Position numbers and translations under genes: made by a program. This document shows positions 12,426-22,897 of a stretch of DNA of 64,000 bases, piece by piece (within the stretch, counting starts at the first letter, position 1; the number at the start of each line of letters is the position of its first letter). The DNA lies in the NCBI RefSeq assembly GCF_947387555.1, contig NZ_CANDNZ010000006.1, positions 1 through 64,000 of the forward strand. Reading direction: 5' to 3'. The notes beneath the pieces are model-generated. The model ran no database searches, was not told where the DNA came from, and saw only the letters and a list, made by a program, of their open reading frames with translations. The stretch is from Thalassomonas sp. RHCl1. GTDB taxonomy: Bacteria > Pseudomonadota > Gammaproteobacteria > Enterobacterales > Alteromonadaceae.

Positions 12426-12941
12426 ATGACCGTTTTAAATGTATTGCGCTTTCCCGATGAAAGATTAAGAACCAAAGCCGCCGATGTGGTTGAAGTAAAT
12501 GATGAAATCAGAACCATAGTCGATAACATGATCGAAACCATGTATCAGGAAAATGGTGTCGGCCTGGCTGCCACCCAGGTAAATATCCATCAGCGTATCG
12601 TAGTGATCGATGTCTCCGATAAGAGTGACAATCCGATTGTTTTGATCAACCCTGAAATTATTGCCAAAAGCGAGAAAACCTTTATCAATGAAGAAGGCTG
12701 TTTGTCGGTTCCCGGCTGTTATGCCAAGGTTACCCGCCATGAAACCGTGACGGTGCAGGCACTTGACCGCAACGGCGAGCAATTTACCCTGGACGGCGAT
12801 GAGCTGCTCAGCATCTGTATCCAGCACGAACTCGACCATTTGGCCGGGATCCTGTTTGTGGATTATTTATCTCCCCTCAAGCGCCAGCGCATTAAAACCA
12901 AGCTTGAAAAAGAAGCCAGATTGCAAAAAGCCCACGCTTAA
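12426..12941 (+). CDS. def: Peptide deformylase
   Basis: Removes the N-formyl group from nascent proteins; an Fe2+/Zn2+ metalloprotease fold acting at the ribosome exit. 171 residues (E. coli 169). All three motifs are present: GVGLAATQ (44-51), EEGCLSVP (89-96, metal ligand C92) and QHELDHLAG (133-141, ligands H134 and H138, catalytic E135). First gene of def-fmt-rsmB-trkA, divergent from the LysM gene. Confidence 0.98.
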   Translation: MTVLNVLRFPDERLRTKAADVVEVNDEIRTIVDNMIETMYQENGVGLAATQVNIHQRIVVIDVSDKSDNPIVLINPEIIAKSEKTFINEEGCLSVPGCYAKVTRHETVTVQALDRNGEQFTLDGDELLSICIQHELDHLAGILFVDYLSPLKRQRIKTKLEKEARLQKAHA

Positions 12942-12974
12942 GCAAACAGCCAACACAGTATTTAGGAAACACCC

Positions 12975-13964
12975 TTGTCCAAAGCATTAAATATTATCTT
13001 TGCCGGAACACCGGATTTTGCCGCCGAACACTTAAAAGCCCTGATAGCCTCCGAGCATAACGTTGTCGCCGTCTATTGCCCGGTAGACAGACCCGCCGGC
13101 AGAGGCAAAAAGTTAACCGCCTGTGCCACCAAAGTGCTGGCGATGGAACACAATATCCCGGTAGAGCAGCCGCTTAACTTCAAAGACGTTGCGGATCAGC
13201 AAAAACTCGCCGAATACCAGGCCGATGTGATGGTGGTAGTGGCTTATGGCTTGTTGCTGCCAACCGTGATCCTGGAAACGCCAAGACTGGGCTGTATCAA
13301 TGTCCACGGCTCGCTGCTGCCAGAATGGCGCGGCGCCGCACCGATCCAGCGCTCGTTGGAAGCCGGTGATGCCGAAACCGGAGTGACTATCATGCAAATG
13401 GACAAGGGCCTGGATACCGGAGATATGATCTTAAAAGCCAGCTGTGCCATTACAGATACCGACACCAGCGCCAGCCTGTATAACAAACTGGCCGAACTTG
13501 GTCCCAAAGCCTTATTGGAAACCCTGACCCTGATGGCCGGCGACAGTTATCCCAGGGAAAAACAGGATAACGACCTGGCCACTTATGCCGCCAAGCTGGA
13601 TAAAACCGAAGCCGAGCTTAACTGGCAGCTGAGCGCAGCCGAACTGCACCGAAAAATACGCGCCTATATTCCCTGGCCCGTCGCCCAGTTCACCTATCAT
13701 GAAAATGACAAGGCCCATAAAGTCCGGATCTGGCAGGCAAGTGTGTTGGAGAAAACCACAGATAAAGTACCGGGCACTATTCTTGCCGCCGGCAAAAGCG
13801 GTATTGAAGTGGCCACAGCCGACGGGGTATTAAACCTGGAAAGCCTGCAACTACCGGGTAAGAAAGCCCTGGCGGTACAAGATATTCTCAATGGCCGCGG
13901 CGACTGGTTCAGCCCTGGAAATAATATCACCGGCGAACAAGCCACAGAGCAGAGCAACGGGTAA
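12975..13964 (+). CDS. fmt: Methionyl-tRNA formyltransferase (TTG start)
   Basis: Formylates initiator Met-tRNA with 10-formyl-THF. 329 residues (E. coli 315). N-terminal [14 protein letters not shown], the THF-site and catalytic region [25 protein letters not shown] (N, H and the later D of [10 protein letters not shown]), and a C-terminal OB-type domain are intact. The start is TTG at 12975-12977, seven bases after AGGA; it aligns with the E. coli N-terminus and no ATG or GTG fits better. It follows def by 33 nt. Confidence 0.97.
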   Translation: MSKALNIIFAGTPDFAAEHLKALIASEHNVVAVYCPVDRPAGRGKKLTACATKVLAMEHNIPVEQPLNFKDVADQQKLAEYQADVMVVVAYGLLLPTVILETPRLGCINVHGSLLPEWRGAAPIQRSLEAGDAETGVTIMQMDKGLDTGDMILKASCAITDTDTSASLYNKLAELGPKALLETLTLMAGDSYPREKQDNDLATYAAKLDKTEAELNWQLSAAELHRKIRAYIPWPVAQFTYHENDKAHKVRIWQASVLEKTTDKVPGTILAAGKSGIEVATADGVLNLESLQLPGKKALAVQDILNGRGDWFSPGNNITGEQATEQSNG

Positions 13965-13972
13965 ACCAGTTA

Positions 13973-15277
13973 ATGAATATCAGAGCACTCGCCGCCAAAT
14001 GTAGTTATGCGGTTATTGATCAGGGACGCAGTCTGGCGGATGAACTGCCAAGGTTACAGGCCAAGGTAGAAGGCAAAGACAAAGGCCTGCTACAGGAAAT
14101 CACCTATGGCGTCTTACGTTACCTGCCGGAACTGGAATATGACGTCCGCCAGTTGATGGCCAAACCGTTAACCGGTAAACAACGGGTTTGTCATTTCCTG
14201 ATCCTGGTAGGTATTTACCAGATCAAATATACCCGTATTCCGGACCATGCCGCAGTCAGTGAAACCGTTGCCGCCACCGGGCCGTTAAAAAACCGTCACT
14301 TAAAGGGGCTGATTAACGGCGTATTGCGTAACTACCAACGTCAGCAGGAAAAACAAGAAGCTGATAACAAGGATGCAGAAAAACCGGATAGCGTACGCTA
14401 CAACCATCCGGGCTGGCTGCTGAAAAAATTACAGGCCGCCTACCCGGAAAAATGGCAAGCGGTATTAGCAGAAAACCAGCAAAAACCGCCGATGTGGCTC
14501 AGGGTCAATAAAAAACACCATGAACTCGATGTTTACCTGACTCAACTTGAAGCTGCAGAAATTGCTCACGGTGAACCCGAAAGTCAATCCGGCGCTATTC
14601 CCTTAACTTCACCGGTAGATGTTAACCGCCTGCCCGGCTTTGCCGACGGCGATGTTTCCATTCAGGATGGCGCCGCCCAACAAGCCGCCCGCCTGCTCGA
14701 CAGCCAACCCGGGGATCATGTACTCGATTGCTGCGCCGCTCCCGGCGGTAAAACCTGTCATATCCTGGAATATACTCAGGATCTGGCTTCGGTGACGGCC
14801 ATTGATATCGAAGAAAGCCGCTTGGTGCGGGTCAAAGAAAACCTGGAACGTTTAAAGCTCGAAGCCAAAGTGATTGCCGCCGATGCCGCTGACCCTGGCG
14901 CCTGGTGGGACAAACAATTATTTGATCGCATCCTGCTCGACGCCCCCTGCTCCGGCACCGGGGTGATCCGTCGTCATCCGGATATCAAGTGGCTGAGAAA
15001 AGCCAGCGACATTCCGGCGCTGACGGTGTTGCAGCAGCAAATATTGAAAAACATATGGTCTTTGCTTAAACCCGGTGGTACCTTGATTTACGCCACTTGC
15101 AGTATCTTGCCCGAAGAAAACAAAGAGCAGATAAAGCAGTTTCTCGCAGAAAATAACGATGCCGAATTGATCCCGCTGCCCGAAGCTGGCGACAATGCAG
15201 AGCCCGGCTGGCAGATATTGCCCGGTGACTCGGGCATGGACGGCTTTTATTATGCGAAATTAATGAAGAAAGCTTAA
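13973..15277 (+). CDS. rsmB: 16S rRNA m5C967 methyltransferase
   Basis: SAM-dependent RNA m5C methyltransferase (RsmB/Sun). 434 residues. An N-terminal NusB-like helical domain (about 1-150) is followed by the Rossmann methyltransferase: LDCCAAPGGKTCHI (SAM loop), LLDAPCSGTGVIRRHPDIKW and YATCSILPEEN, which supply the two catalytic cysteines of the m5C family. It follows fmt by 8 nt, so it is translationally close-coupled in def-fmt-rsmB-trkA. Confidence 0.97.
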   Translation: MNIRALAAKCSYAVIDQGRSLADELPRLQAKVEGKDKGLLQEITYGVLRYLPELEYDVRQLMAKPLTGKQRVCHFLILVGIYQIKYTRIPDHAAVSETVAATGPLKNRHLKGLINGVLRNYQRQQEKQEADNKDAEKPDSVRYNHPGWLLKKLQAAYPEKWQAVLAENQQKPPMWLRVNKKHHELDVYLTQLEAAEIAHGEPESQSGAIPLTSPVDVNRLPGFADGDVSIQDGAAQQAARLLDSQPGDHVLDCCAAPGGKTCHILEYTQDLASVTAIDIEESRLVRVKENLERLKLEAKVIAADAADPGAWWDKQLFDRILLDAPCSGTGVIRRHPDIKWLRKASDIPALTVLQQQILKNIWSLLKPGGTLIYATCSILPEENKEQIKQFLAENNDAELIPLPEAGDNAEPGWQILPGDSGMDGFYYAKLMKKA

Positions 15278-15303
15278 GCAGATAACAAAGACTTAACGGC
15301 GAT

Positions 15304-16680
15304 ATGAAAATAATAATTATTGGTGCGGGACAGGTTGGCGGTACCTTAGCCGAAAACTTAGTGGGTGAACGCAATGAAATCTCCCTGGTCGACATCGACC
15401 ATGAAAAGTTGCATGAGCTGCAGGACAAACTCGATCTGCAAGTTGTGCCCGGCCAGGGCTGTTATCCGGAAGTCCTGAAAAAAGCCGGCGCCGAAGACGC
15501 CGATATGATCATCGCGGTGACCAATGACGATGCCACTAACATGATCACTTGCCAGATCGCCTATTCCCTGTTTAATACCCCGACCAAAATCGCCCGTATC
15601 CGCTCGAACCAGATCTTAAGGTACCGGGAGCAGCTGTTTCACAACAAGGATGTGCCGATAGATCATATTATCGCCCCTGAGCAGCTGGTTACCCGAGATA
15701 TTGCCCATCTGATCGATTATCCGGGCGCGTTGCAGGTATTGGAATTTGCCAGCGGTAAAGTCTCCCTGGTGGCGGTAAAAGCCTATTATGGCGGTTTACT
15801 GGTGGGCCATGCCTTATCTACCCTGAAAGAGCATATCCCCAATATAGATACCCGGGTGGCGGCCATTTACCGTAACGGTAAACCTATTCGTCCCCTGGGC
15901 ACGACCGTGATTGAAGCCGATGATGAAGTGTTCTTTATTGCTGCCAGCATACATATCCGGGCGGTGATGAATGAACTGCAAAAACTCGAACCCGCCTATA
16001 AACGTATTATGATCGCCGGCGGCGGTAATATCGGCGCCGGCCTGGCCAGCATTTTAGAAAGCAACCACCAGGTCAAATTAATCGAGCATAATCCGCAGCG
16101 GGCGGCCCAGCTGGCCTCCGAGCTGAATGATACCCTGGTTTTCACCGGCGACTCTTCCGATCATGAATTGCTGCTCGAAGAGCATATCGACCAGTTCGAT
16201 GTTTTTATTGCCGTCACTAATGATGATGAAGCCAATATTATGTCGTCCTTGCTGGCGAAAAAGCTCGGCGTGCGTAAAACCATGGTGCTGATCCAGCGGG
16301 ATGCCTATGTCGAATTGGTACACGGCAGTACCATAGACATTGCCATTTCCCCGCAACAGGCCACCATTTCCGCTTTGCTGACCCATGTCCGTAAAGGGGC
16401 AATCAACAATGTTTACAGCCTGCGCGGCGGCGCCGCCGAAGCAATAGAAATTGTCGCCAAGGGAGATGAGCATTCTTCTAAAGTGGTCGGCCGTGAAATC
16501 AAAAGCATCAAGCTGCCACCGGGTACCACTATCGGGGCGATAGTACGCGGCGATACGGTATTAATTGCCCACTCCAATACTATGATATTGGAAGAAGACC
16601 ATGTCATCTTGTTCCTGGTGAACAAACGTTATATTTCCGATGTTGAGAAGCTGTTCCAGGTCGGGGCGATATACTTTTAA
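15304..16680 (+). CDS. trkA: Trk potassium uptake regulatory subunit TrkA
   Basis: NAD(H)-binding cytoplasmic ring subunit that gates TrkH/TrkG potassium uptake. 458 residues, identical in length to E. coli TrkA. Tandem RCK modules are visible: a first Rossmann ([17 protein letters not shown], residues 3-19) and a second ([18 protein letters not shown], about 234-251), each followed by a TrkA-C domain. Last gene of def-fmt-rsmB-trkA; it converges on trkH, its membrane partner, across a shared terminator. Confidence 0.98.
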   Translation: MKIIIIGAGQVGGTLAENLVGERNEISLVDIDHEKLHELQDKLDLQVVPGQGCYPEVLKKAGAEDADMIIAVTNDDATNMITCQIAYSLFNTPTKIARIRSNQILRYREQLFHNKDVPIDHIIAPEQLVTRDIAHLIDYPGALQVLEFASGKVSLVAVKAYYGGLLVGHALSTLKEHIPNIDTRVAAIYRNGKPIRPLGTTVIEADDEVFFIAASIHIRAVMNELQKLEPAYKRIMIAGGGNIGAGLASILESNHQVKLIEHNPQRAAQLASELNDTLVFTGDSSDHELLLEEHIDQFDVFIAVTNDDEANIMSSLLAKKLGVRKTMVLIQRDAYVELVHGSTIDIAISPQQATISALLTHVRKGAINNVYSLRGGAAEAIEIVAKGDEHSSKVVGREIKSIKLPPGTTIGAIVRGDTVLIAHSNTMILEEDHVILFLVNKRYISDVEKLFQVGAIYF

Positions 16681-16741
16681 ACAGCAGCTACGCCATTCCC
16701 GTTCATCCATGAACCCATGGCATACATTCCTTCCTGGAAAT

Positions 16742-16770
16742 AAAAATGCAGGCTTAGCCTGCATTTTTTT
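16742..16770. terminator. Bidirectional terminator between trkA and trkH
   Basis: AAAATGCAGGC-TTA-GCCTGCATTTT is a perfect stem of 11 bp with A and T runs on both flanks, so it can stop transcription from either convergent gene. Confidence 0.9.
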
Positions 16771-16798
16771 ATCTATTATTTACCTGAACTCTTTACCG

Positions 16799-18250
16799 TT
16801 AGGAGCGCCAGAACGCCGGGGTGAAAAGTACCAACAAGGTGAATATTTCCAGACGTCCAAACAGCATCGCCAGTATCAATACCCATTTACTGAAATCATT
16901 AAGCCCGGCAAAGTTAGAGGCCACCTCCCCCAATCCCGGCCCCAGGTTGTTGAGGCAGGCCGCCACCGCGGTAAAAGCGGTAAGGTCATCGACCCCGGCA
17001 GCCAGCAGTAACAACATACAAATGACAAAAACGGCGGCATAAGCGGAAAAGAAACCCCAAACGGCTTCCACCACCCGATCAGGCAAAGGCTTTTTACCCA
17101 GTTTAATGGTAAACACCGCCTTGGGGTGCACTAGCTTATTAAGCTCACGTATGCCCTGCAGGTATAACAACAGCACCCGCACCACTTTCATACCACCGCC
17201 GGTACTACCAGCGCAGCCACCGATAAAACTGGCAAAAATCAGCAATAACGGCAACAGGGTTGGCCAGTCGGCAAAAGAAGTAGTGGCAAAGCCTGCGGTG
17301 GTACTGATGGAAACAGACTGAAATAGCGCCTGATCCAGGGCGACATCGGCATCGATATAAGTGCCTGACATCATCAGTACCGTAAAGCAAATTGCCGTTA
17401 GTATTACCTGGATGGCAATAAAAACTTTAAATTCAGGATCAAACAGGTAATTCTTCAGTGAACGGCTCTGCACCACGGCATAGTGCAGGGCAAAGTTGAC
17501 CCCGGCAATCACCAGGAAGAACACGCACACCAGGTTAATTTGCGGACTGTTAAAGTACCCCATACTGGCATCATGAGTAGAAAATCCACCGATGGCAATG
17601 GTAGAAAACGCATGGCAGATGGCATCAAAAACCGACATGCCCACCACCCAATAAGCCAAGGCACAGGCTATGGTCAGGGATAAATAGATATACCAGAGGT
17701 GTTTGGCGGTATCCGCTATCCTGGGGGTCATTTTTGAGTCTTTCACCGGTCCCGGGGTTTCCGCCCGGTACAGCTGCATGCCCCCGATGCCCAGCATAGG
17801 CAATACTGCCACCGCTAATACAATGATCCCCATGCCCCCCAGCCATTGCAGTTGCTGGCGGTAATAGAGCACCGCATGGGGCAACTCATCGATATGGGTC
17901 AGGATAGTGGCCCCGGTGGTGGTTAAACCGGAGAAGGATTCGAAAAAAGCATCCGCCATCGATAAATTGGGCTCTTCAAGCAGTAACAGCGGGATCGCCG
18001 AGAAGCTGGCCAATACCGTCCAGAACAGCACCACAATCAGGAAACCTTCCCTTGCCCTGAGGTCGCCTTTTTCAGCCCGGTTAGGATACCAGGATAAAAT
18101 ACCCGTGATCAGACACAGGATAAAGCCCATTAAAAATGATACACCGCCGCCATCACGGTAAATCAATGACACAAAGGCCGGCGGCAGCATAGTAACACTG
18201 AGCAAGGCCACCAACAGACCTAAAATGCGGATGATATTTTTATATTGCAC
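16799..18250 (-). CDS. trkH: Trk potassium uptake channel subunit TrkH
   Basis: Inner-membrane K+-translocating subunit of the Trk system. 483 residues, same as E. coli TrkH/TrkG. Four membrane-pore-membrane repeats with selectivity-filter loops are visible (SGLTTTGATIL near 108-118, IGGFSTHDAS, STTAGFATTSF, NNLGPGLGEV), plus the conserved GGCAGSTGGGMKVVRV segment. The start is GTG (18248-18250). It is followed on the same strand (lower coordinates) by the shared terminator and lies downstream of yigZ and pepQ. Confidence 0.97.
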   Translation of the reverse strand: MQYKNIIRILGLLVALLSVTMLPPAFVSLIYRDGGGVSFLMGFILCLITGILSWYPNRAEKGDLRAREGFLIVVLFWTVLASFSAIPLLLLEEPNLSMADAFFESFSGLTTTGATILTHIDELPHAVLYYRQQLQWLGGMGIIVLAVAVLPMLGIGGMQLYRAETPGPVKDSKMTPRIADTAKHLWYIYLSLTIACALAYWVVGMSVFDAICHAFSTIAIGGFSTHDASMGYFNSPQINLVCVFFLVIAGVNFALHYAVVQSRSLKNYLFDPEFKVFIAIQVILTAICFTVLMMSGTYIDADVALDQALFQSVSISTTAGFATTSFADWPTLLPLLLIFASFIGGCAGSTGGGMKVVRVLLLYLQGIRELNKLVHPKAVFTIKLGKKPLPDRVVEAVWGFFSAYAAVFVICMLLLLAAGVDDLTAFTAVAACLNNLGPGLGEVASNFAGLNDFSKWVLILAMLFGRLEIFTLLVLFTPAFWRS

Positions 18251-18285
18251 GTTCTTCTTTTTCTAATGTAAAAGCCAAAACCAGG

Positions 18286-18903
18286 CTAGTGGTCTACCGA
18301 TATCAGTGTCAGCTGCCCCGATGATAACGTGGACAAATTTTGTTGAAATACAGCCAATTGCGCTTCTGGGATTGCCAAAGTCAAATTTACCTGCTCGCTG
18401 TATTGCTGTTCGGTAACTTCTCCTTTCACCTGTGCCAGCAAATGCAGAATATCATCCACCTGAGCATATTGGCATGCCAGTGCCTTGGTCACTTTAGGTA
18501 CCTTAACTTCCGTCTGCATCAAGGCCAGCGCCTGGCGGACACTGTTGCCATAGGCCCTTTGCAAACCGCCAGTACCAAGTTTAGTGCCGCCAAAATAGCG
18601 CACCACCACGGCACAAATCTGGCCGATGCCGCCCCCCTGCAATACCGCCAGCATAGGTTTACCTGCGGTGCCTGTGGGCTCGCCGTCATCGGAAAAACCA
18701 TAGCTCTGGCTGTCATCCGGGGCGCCGAAGACAAAGGCGTAACAGTGGTGGTTGGCTTGGGGATGTAATTGCTGCAATTCCCGGATAAAGGCCTTGGCGG
18801 CTTCCTGTGAAGTACAAGGCCTGAGATAACAGATAAAGCGGCTGCGGGTCACTATAGTTTCATCTATGACCTCACTCGCCGCTATGTTATAGGTACCGGC
18901 CAT
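18286..18903 (-). CDS. yigZ: IMPACT/YigZ family protein
   Basis: A 205-residue protein of the UPF0029/IMPACT family, matching E. coli YigZ (204 aa). The N-terminal domain carries SRFICYLRPC, NHHCYAFVFG and the signature DDGEPTGTAGKPML; the C-terminal ferredoxin-like part follows. E. coli YigZ is called a putative elongation-factor-like protein but its role is unresolved. It lies 39 nt after pepQ and upstream of trkH, the usual gammaproteobacterial arrangement. Confidence 0.95.
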   Translation of the reverse strand: MAGTYNIAASEVIDETIVTRSRFICYLRPCTSQEAAKAFIRELQQLHPQANHHCYAFVFGAPDDSQSYGFSDDGEPTGTAGKPMLAVLQGGGIGQICAVVVRYFGGTKLGTGGLQRAYGNSVRQALALMQTEVKVPKVTKALACQYAQVDDILHLLAQVKGEVTEQQYSEQVNLTLAIPEAQLAVFQQNLSTLSSGQLTLISVDH

Positions 18904-18942
18904 CAGCTATTCACCGCTGCCGTTAACAACCCCCCAGCCAAA

Positions 18943-20262
<1,320 letters not shown>

Positions 20263-20339
20263 CTATGCGATTCCCTTGTGTTTTTTCGCTATCATATCAC
20301 ACAGGTTAAATCAGTACAGCAAACCCGGCCCCGAGTGCC

Positions 20340-22268
20340 TTAATCGCTGATGTGCATATCGCTGAGATCATCAAATAATGACCCTTCCTGCCCCACCTGA
20401 GCTTGATAAATCTGCTGGTAGGCGAGCACGCTTTTGACATAATCCCGGGTTTCTTTAAAGGGAATGGTTTCAATCCAGGCATCAGCAGGTAAAGTCACGC
20501 TGTCTTTTAACCACCTTTTCACCCTGTGGGGACCGGCATTATATGAGGCGGTAGCCAATATCGAATTGCCTTTATTTTTATCCAGCAACATCTTCAGGTA
20601 CTTAGTGCCTAAACCGATATTGTTGTCGGCATCGAGCAGGTATTTTTTCGATACTTTACGTTTTTCCAGATGCTTGGCGGTATTGGGCATCAGCTGCATC
20701 AAACCTTTTGCTCCTGCCGAAGAATTAGCGTCCGTCATAAAGGAGCTTTCCCGCCGGGTAATGGCAAAAGCCCAGGCCGGGTTGATCTGGTTATTTTTCG
20801 CGTGTTCAATAATCTTATTATCAAAGGCAAGCGGGAATCTTAAATCGACATCATCTAGATAACCCACCTGTGCCAGGGTAAAGATTGCCCGGTCAAACCA
20901 GCCGGCTTCATAGGCCACCTTAGACGCCACCAGTTTTTCCCTGTCATTAAGTTGCGACAACCAGTAATTCCACTCGCGCCGGGCCTGATTAAACCTTTGC
21001 AGGTAAAACAGCTCAAACGCGCGCTTGGCCGCCAGGTGGGTTAACACGGCAGCCTTTTCTTCTTCGGAAATATCCAGTGGTTTATCCTGCAGGTTCACCG
21101 GCAGCTTCAAATACCCCGCCGCCAGGAAACCGTAATAATGGCGTTCCTGTGCCAGCTCCTGCAGCAGGCTTTCCCCGCCGGTGACATTGCCGGTGTCGAT
21201 TAAACTGCGGGCATACCAGTATTTCCATTTCAGCTCGCTTTTATATTGCTCCGGCAACGCAACCAGTTCAGACTTTAGCTGCTCGCTGTCTTTTTGCTTC
21301 AATACCTGGGCCAGACGCCACTGGATCATGGTATTGGACAAGGAGCTCTCTGCAACTTTATCCAGCCATACCTGGGCCTGCTTATGGTTTTTACTGGACA
21401 GCGCCAGGGCAAATTTGACGATAATTTCCTGATCTTGCTCTTCGGTAAAAGTAAATTGCTTGCTGGCTTTTTGGTAGGTCGCCAGCGCCCTTTTCGGTGC
21501 ACGCCAGATCAGACGTTTTAAGCCATAGGCCATAATCTGCGCTTCTTTGGCAGACTTTTCCTTAAAACGACCGATACGGGTAATATAAGCGGGATCCCGT
21601 CTGACTTTATGCCACAGGCGTCCCAGGTAACGTTCGCTTTCCGGCAGCAAACCGGTTAAATAAGGAATAAGGGTATGCTTGCCGCCGTTAGCCGCCAGGG
21701 ATAAGCGTTGCCAGACAATATCCGGGGTACGGTAGCCCGCTTCTTGCCAGCGCTTAAACAGGGGGTCGCATTTTTTATCCTGTGATTTCCCCACCAGCCA
21801 GAGTTTAGTCACCTGTGCCAATACTTCCTTTTCGCTGTGGCCGGCACTTAAGCGGTACCTTAACTGCTGGCATTGCAGAGCGACATCCGAGGTCGGGGTA
21901 TAATATTTCAGGAACAAGGCCTGTTGCTTACGTTTGGCCAGGTATTGCAGCCATTTTTTCCGTAACGGCCAGTCCAGGGGCGTGCCCTTATAAGTGGTAA
22001 GAAACTTGTCGATTTCTTGCTGATGTTTCAAGTTGAGGCGTTTGATCAGCCTTTGTTGATCCAAATAAGGCTGCAGCGGATAAAAATGCAGTTGTTGGTA
22101 AAGTTCCTGGTATTGGGCCGAAGCCGGATGCCATAAATGCTTTTCTGCCTGGAGATAAGTTTTCCGCTGCGGATCTGTTGTCTGTACCCGGGTCGCCTGA
22201 CTCTCCTGTATCGGTAACAGCATCACACCGACCAATAACATTATCCGACCAAGTCCAAACCTTTCCAT
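20340..22268 (-). CDS. slt: Soluble lytic murein transglycosylase
   Basis: Periplasmic Slt70-type enzyme cutting the MurNAc-GlcNAc bond with 1,6-anhydro formation. 642 residues (E. coli 645). A signal peptide covers about residues 1-25. A long alpha-helical superhelix domain fills about 30-450. The catalytic lysozyme-like domain carries ITRRESSF (catalytic Glu), SSAGAKGLMQLMPNTAK, GTKYLKMLLD and ATASYNAGPHRVKRWL. It lies 77 nt before pepQ on the same strand and diverges from tusA. Confidence 0.96.
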   Translation of the reverse strand: MERFGLGRIMLLVGVMLLPIQESQATRVQTTDPQRKTYLQAEKHLWHPASAQYQELYQQLHFYPLQPYLDQQRLIKRLNLKHQQEIDKFLTTYKGTPLDWPLRKKWLQYLAKRKQQALFLKYYTPTSDVALQCQQLRYRLSAGHSEKEVLAQVTKLWLVGKSQDKKCDPLFKRWQEAGYRTPDIVWQRLSLAANGGKHTLIPYLTGLLPESERYLGRLWHKVRRDPAYITRIGRFKEKSAKEAQIMAYGLKRLIWRAPKRALATYQKASKQFTFTEEQDQEIIVKFALALSSKNHKQAQVWLDKVAESSLSNTMIQWRLAQVLKQKDSEQLKSELVALPEQYKSELKWKYWYARSLIDTGNVTGGESLLQELAQERHYYGFLAAGYLKLPVNLQDKPLDISEEEKAAVLTHLAAKRAFELFYLQRFNQARREWNYWLSQLNDREKLVASKVAYEAGWFDRAIFTLAQVGYLDDVDLRFPLAFDNKIIEHAKNNQINPAWAFAITRRESSFMTDANSSAGAKGLMQLMPNTAKHLEKRKVSKKYLLDADNNIGLGTKYLKMLLDKNKGNSILATASYNAGPHRVKRWLKDSVTLPADAWIETIPFKETRDYVKSVLAYQQIYQAQVGQEGSLFDDLSDMHISD

Positions 22269-22392
22269 AATTCCACTCGCTATATTAATACTACCCTATG
22301 ATTATTCACGCTCTGGACACTAATGCAAGCAGGCATTGGCTTTTTTCAACTTTATTTAATTTAGCGCTATGTCGCAGATTAGTTGGCTAAAA

Positions 22393-22539
22393 GCTTGCTA
22401 ATGTCTAAAGATAACTTTACTCACTTAAGACATATTAACCAAAGGTTCTAACAGGGCGAAAGCTGCTAATGCTTGCTAATAAAAGTTAAGCGGTTAGACT
22501 AGTGCCCTATCAGAATACTGCCGGTTTTATTAGCATTAA
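22393..22539 (+). promoter_or_regulatory. Repeated GCTAAT boxes upstream of tusA
   Basis: The 280-bp gap between slt and tusA holds several copies of a GCTAAT core: GCTTGCTAAT at 22393-22402, GCTGCTAATGCTTGCTAAT at 22462-22480 and an inverted copy ATTAGCATTAA at 22529-22539. They may be binding sites for a regulator of tusA or slt; nothing in the sequence identifies which. Confidence 0.3.
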
Positions 22540-22548
22540 GTTTTATCT

Positions 22549-22794
22549 ATGTCCTCTGCCAAATTTGAACAAGCCAACCATACCTTAGATACCTTGGGTT
22601 TACGTTGTCCCGAGCCCGTGATGATGGTGCGCATGAATATCCGTAAAATCGCCGTCGGCGAAACCTTGCTTATTGAGGCAGATGACCCGTCGACTACCCG
22701 GGATATTCCCAGCTTTTGTCGTTTTATGGAACATGAACTGGTGGCTCAGCAGACGGAATCGGCCCCCTATCGCTATCTAATTAAGAAGTGTTAA
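22549..22794 (+). CDS. tusA: Sulfur carrier protein TusA
   Basis: An 81-residue sulfurtransferase (SirA/TusA fold) that passes persulfide sulfur from IscS toward TusBCD/E for the 2-thiouridine of tRNA. Same length as E. coli TusA. The sulfur-accepting cysteine is C20 in [13 protein letters not shown], followed by the conserved [13 protein letters not shown]. Monocistronic: divergent from slt and convergent with glyS across a strong hairpin. Confidence 0.97.
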   Translation: MSSAKFEQANHTLDTLGLRCPEPVMMVRMNIRKIAVGETLLIEADDPSTTRDIPSFCRFMEHELVAQQTESAPYRYLIKKC

Positions 22795-22843
22795 TTAATA
22801 ACATTTACATATAAAAAACAACAAACAACTTTAAAATGGTTAT

Positions 22844-22876
22844 AAAAAAAGGGAATGCGCTGGCATTCCCTTTTTC
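22844..22876. terminator. Bidirectional terminator between tusA and glyS
   Basis: GGGAATGC-GCTG-GCATTCCC is a perfect 8-bp stem flanked by A7 on the left and T5 on the right, so it can serve both convergent genes. Confidence 0.9.
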
Positions 22877-22897
22877 GTTATCAAAGCTGTTTAAAAC

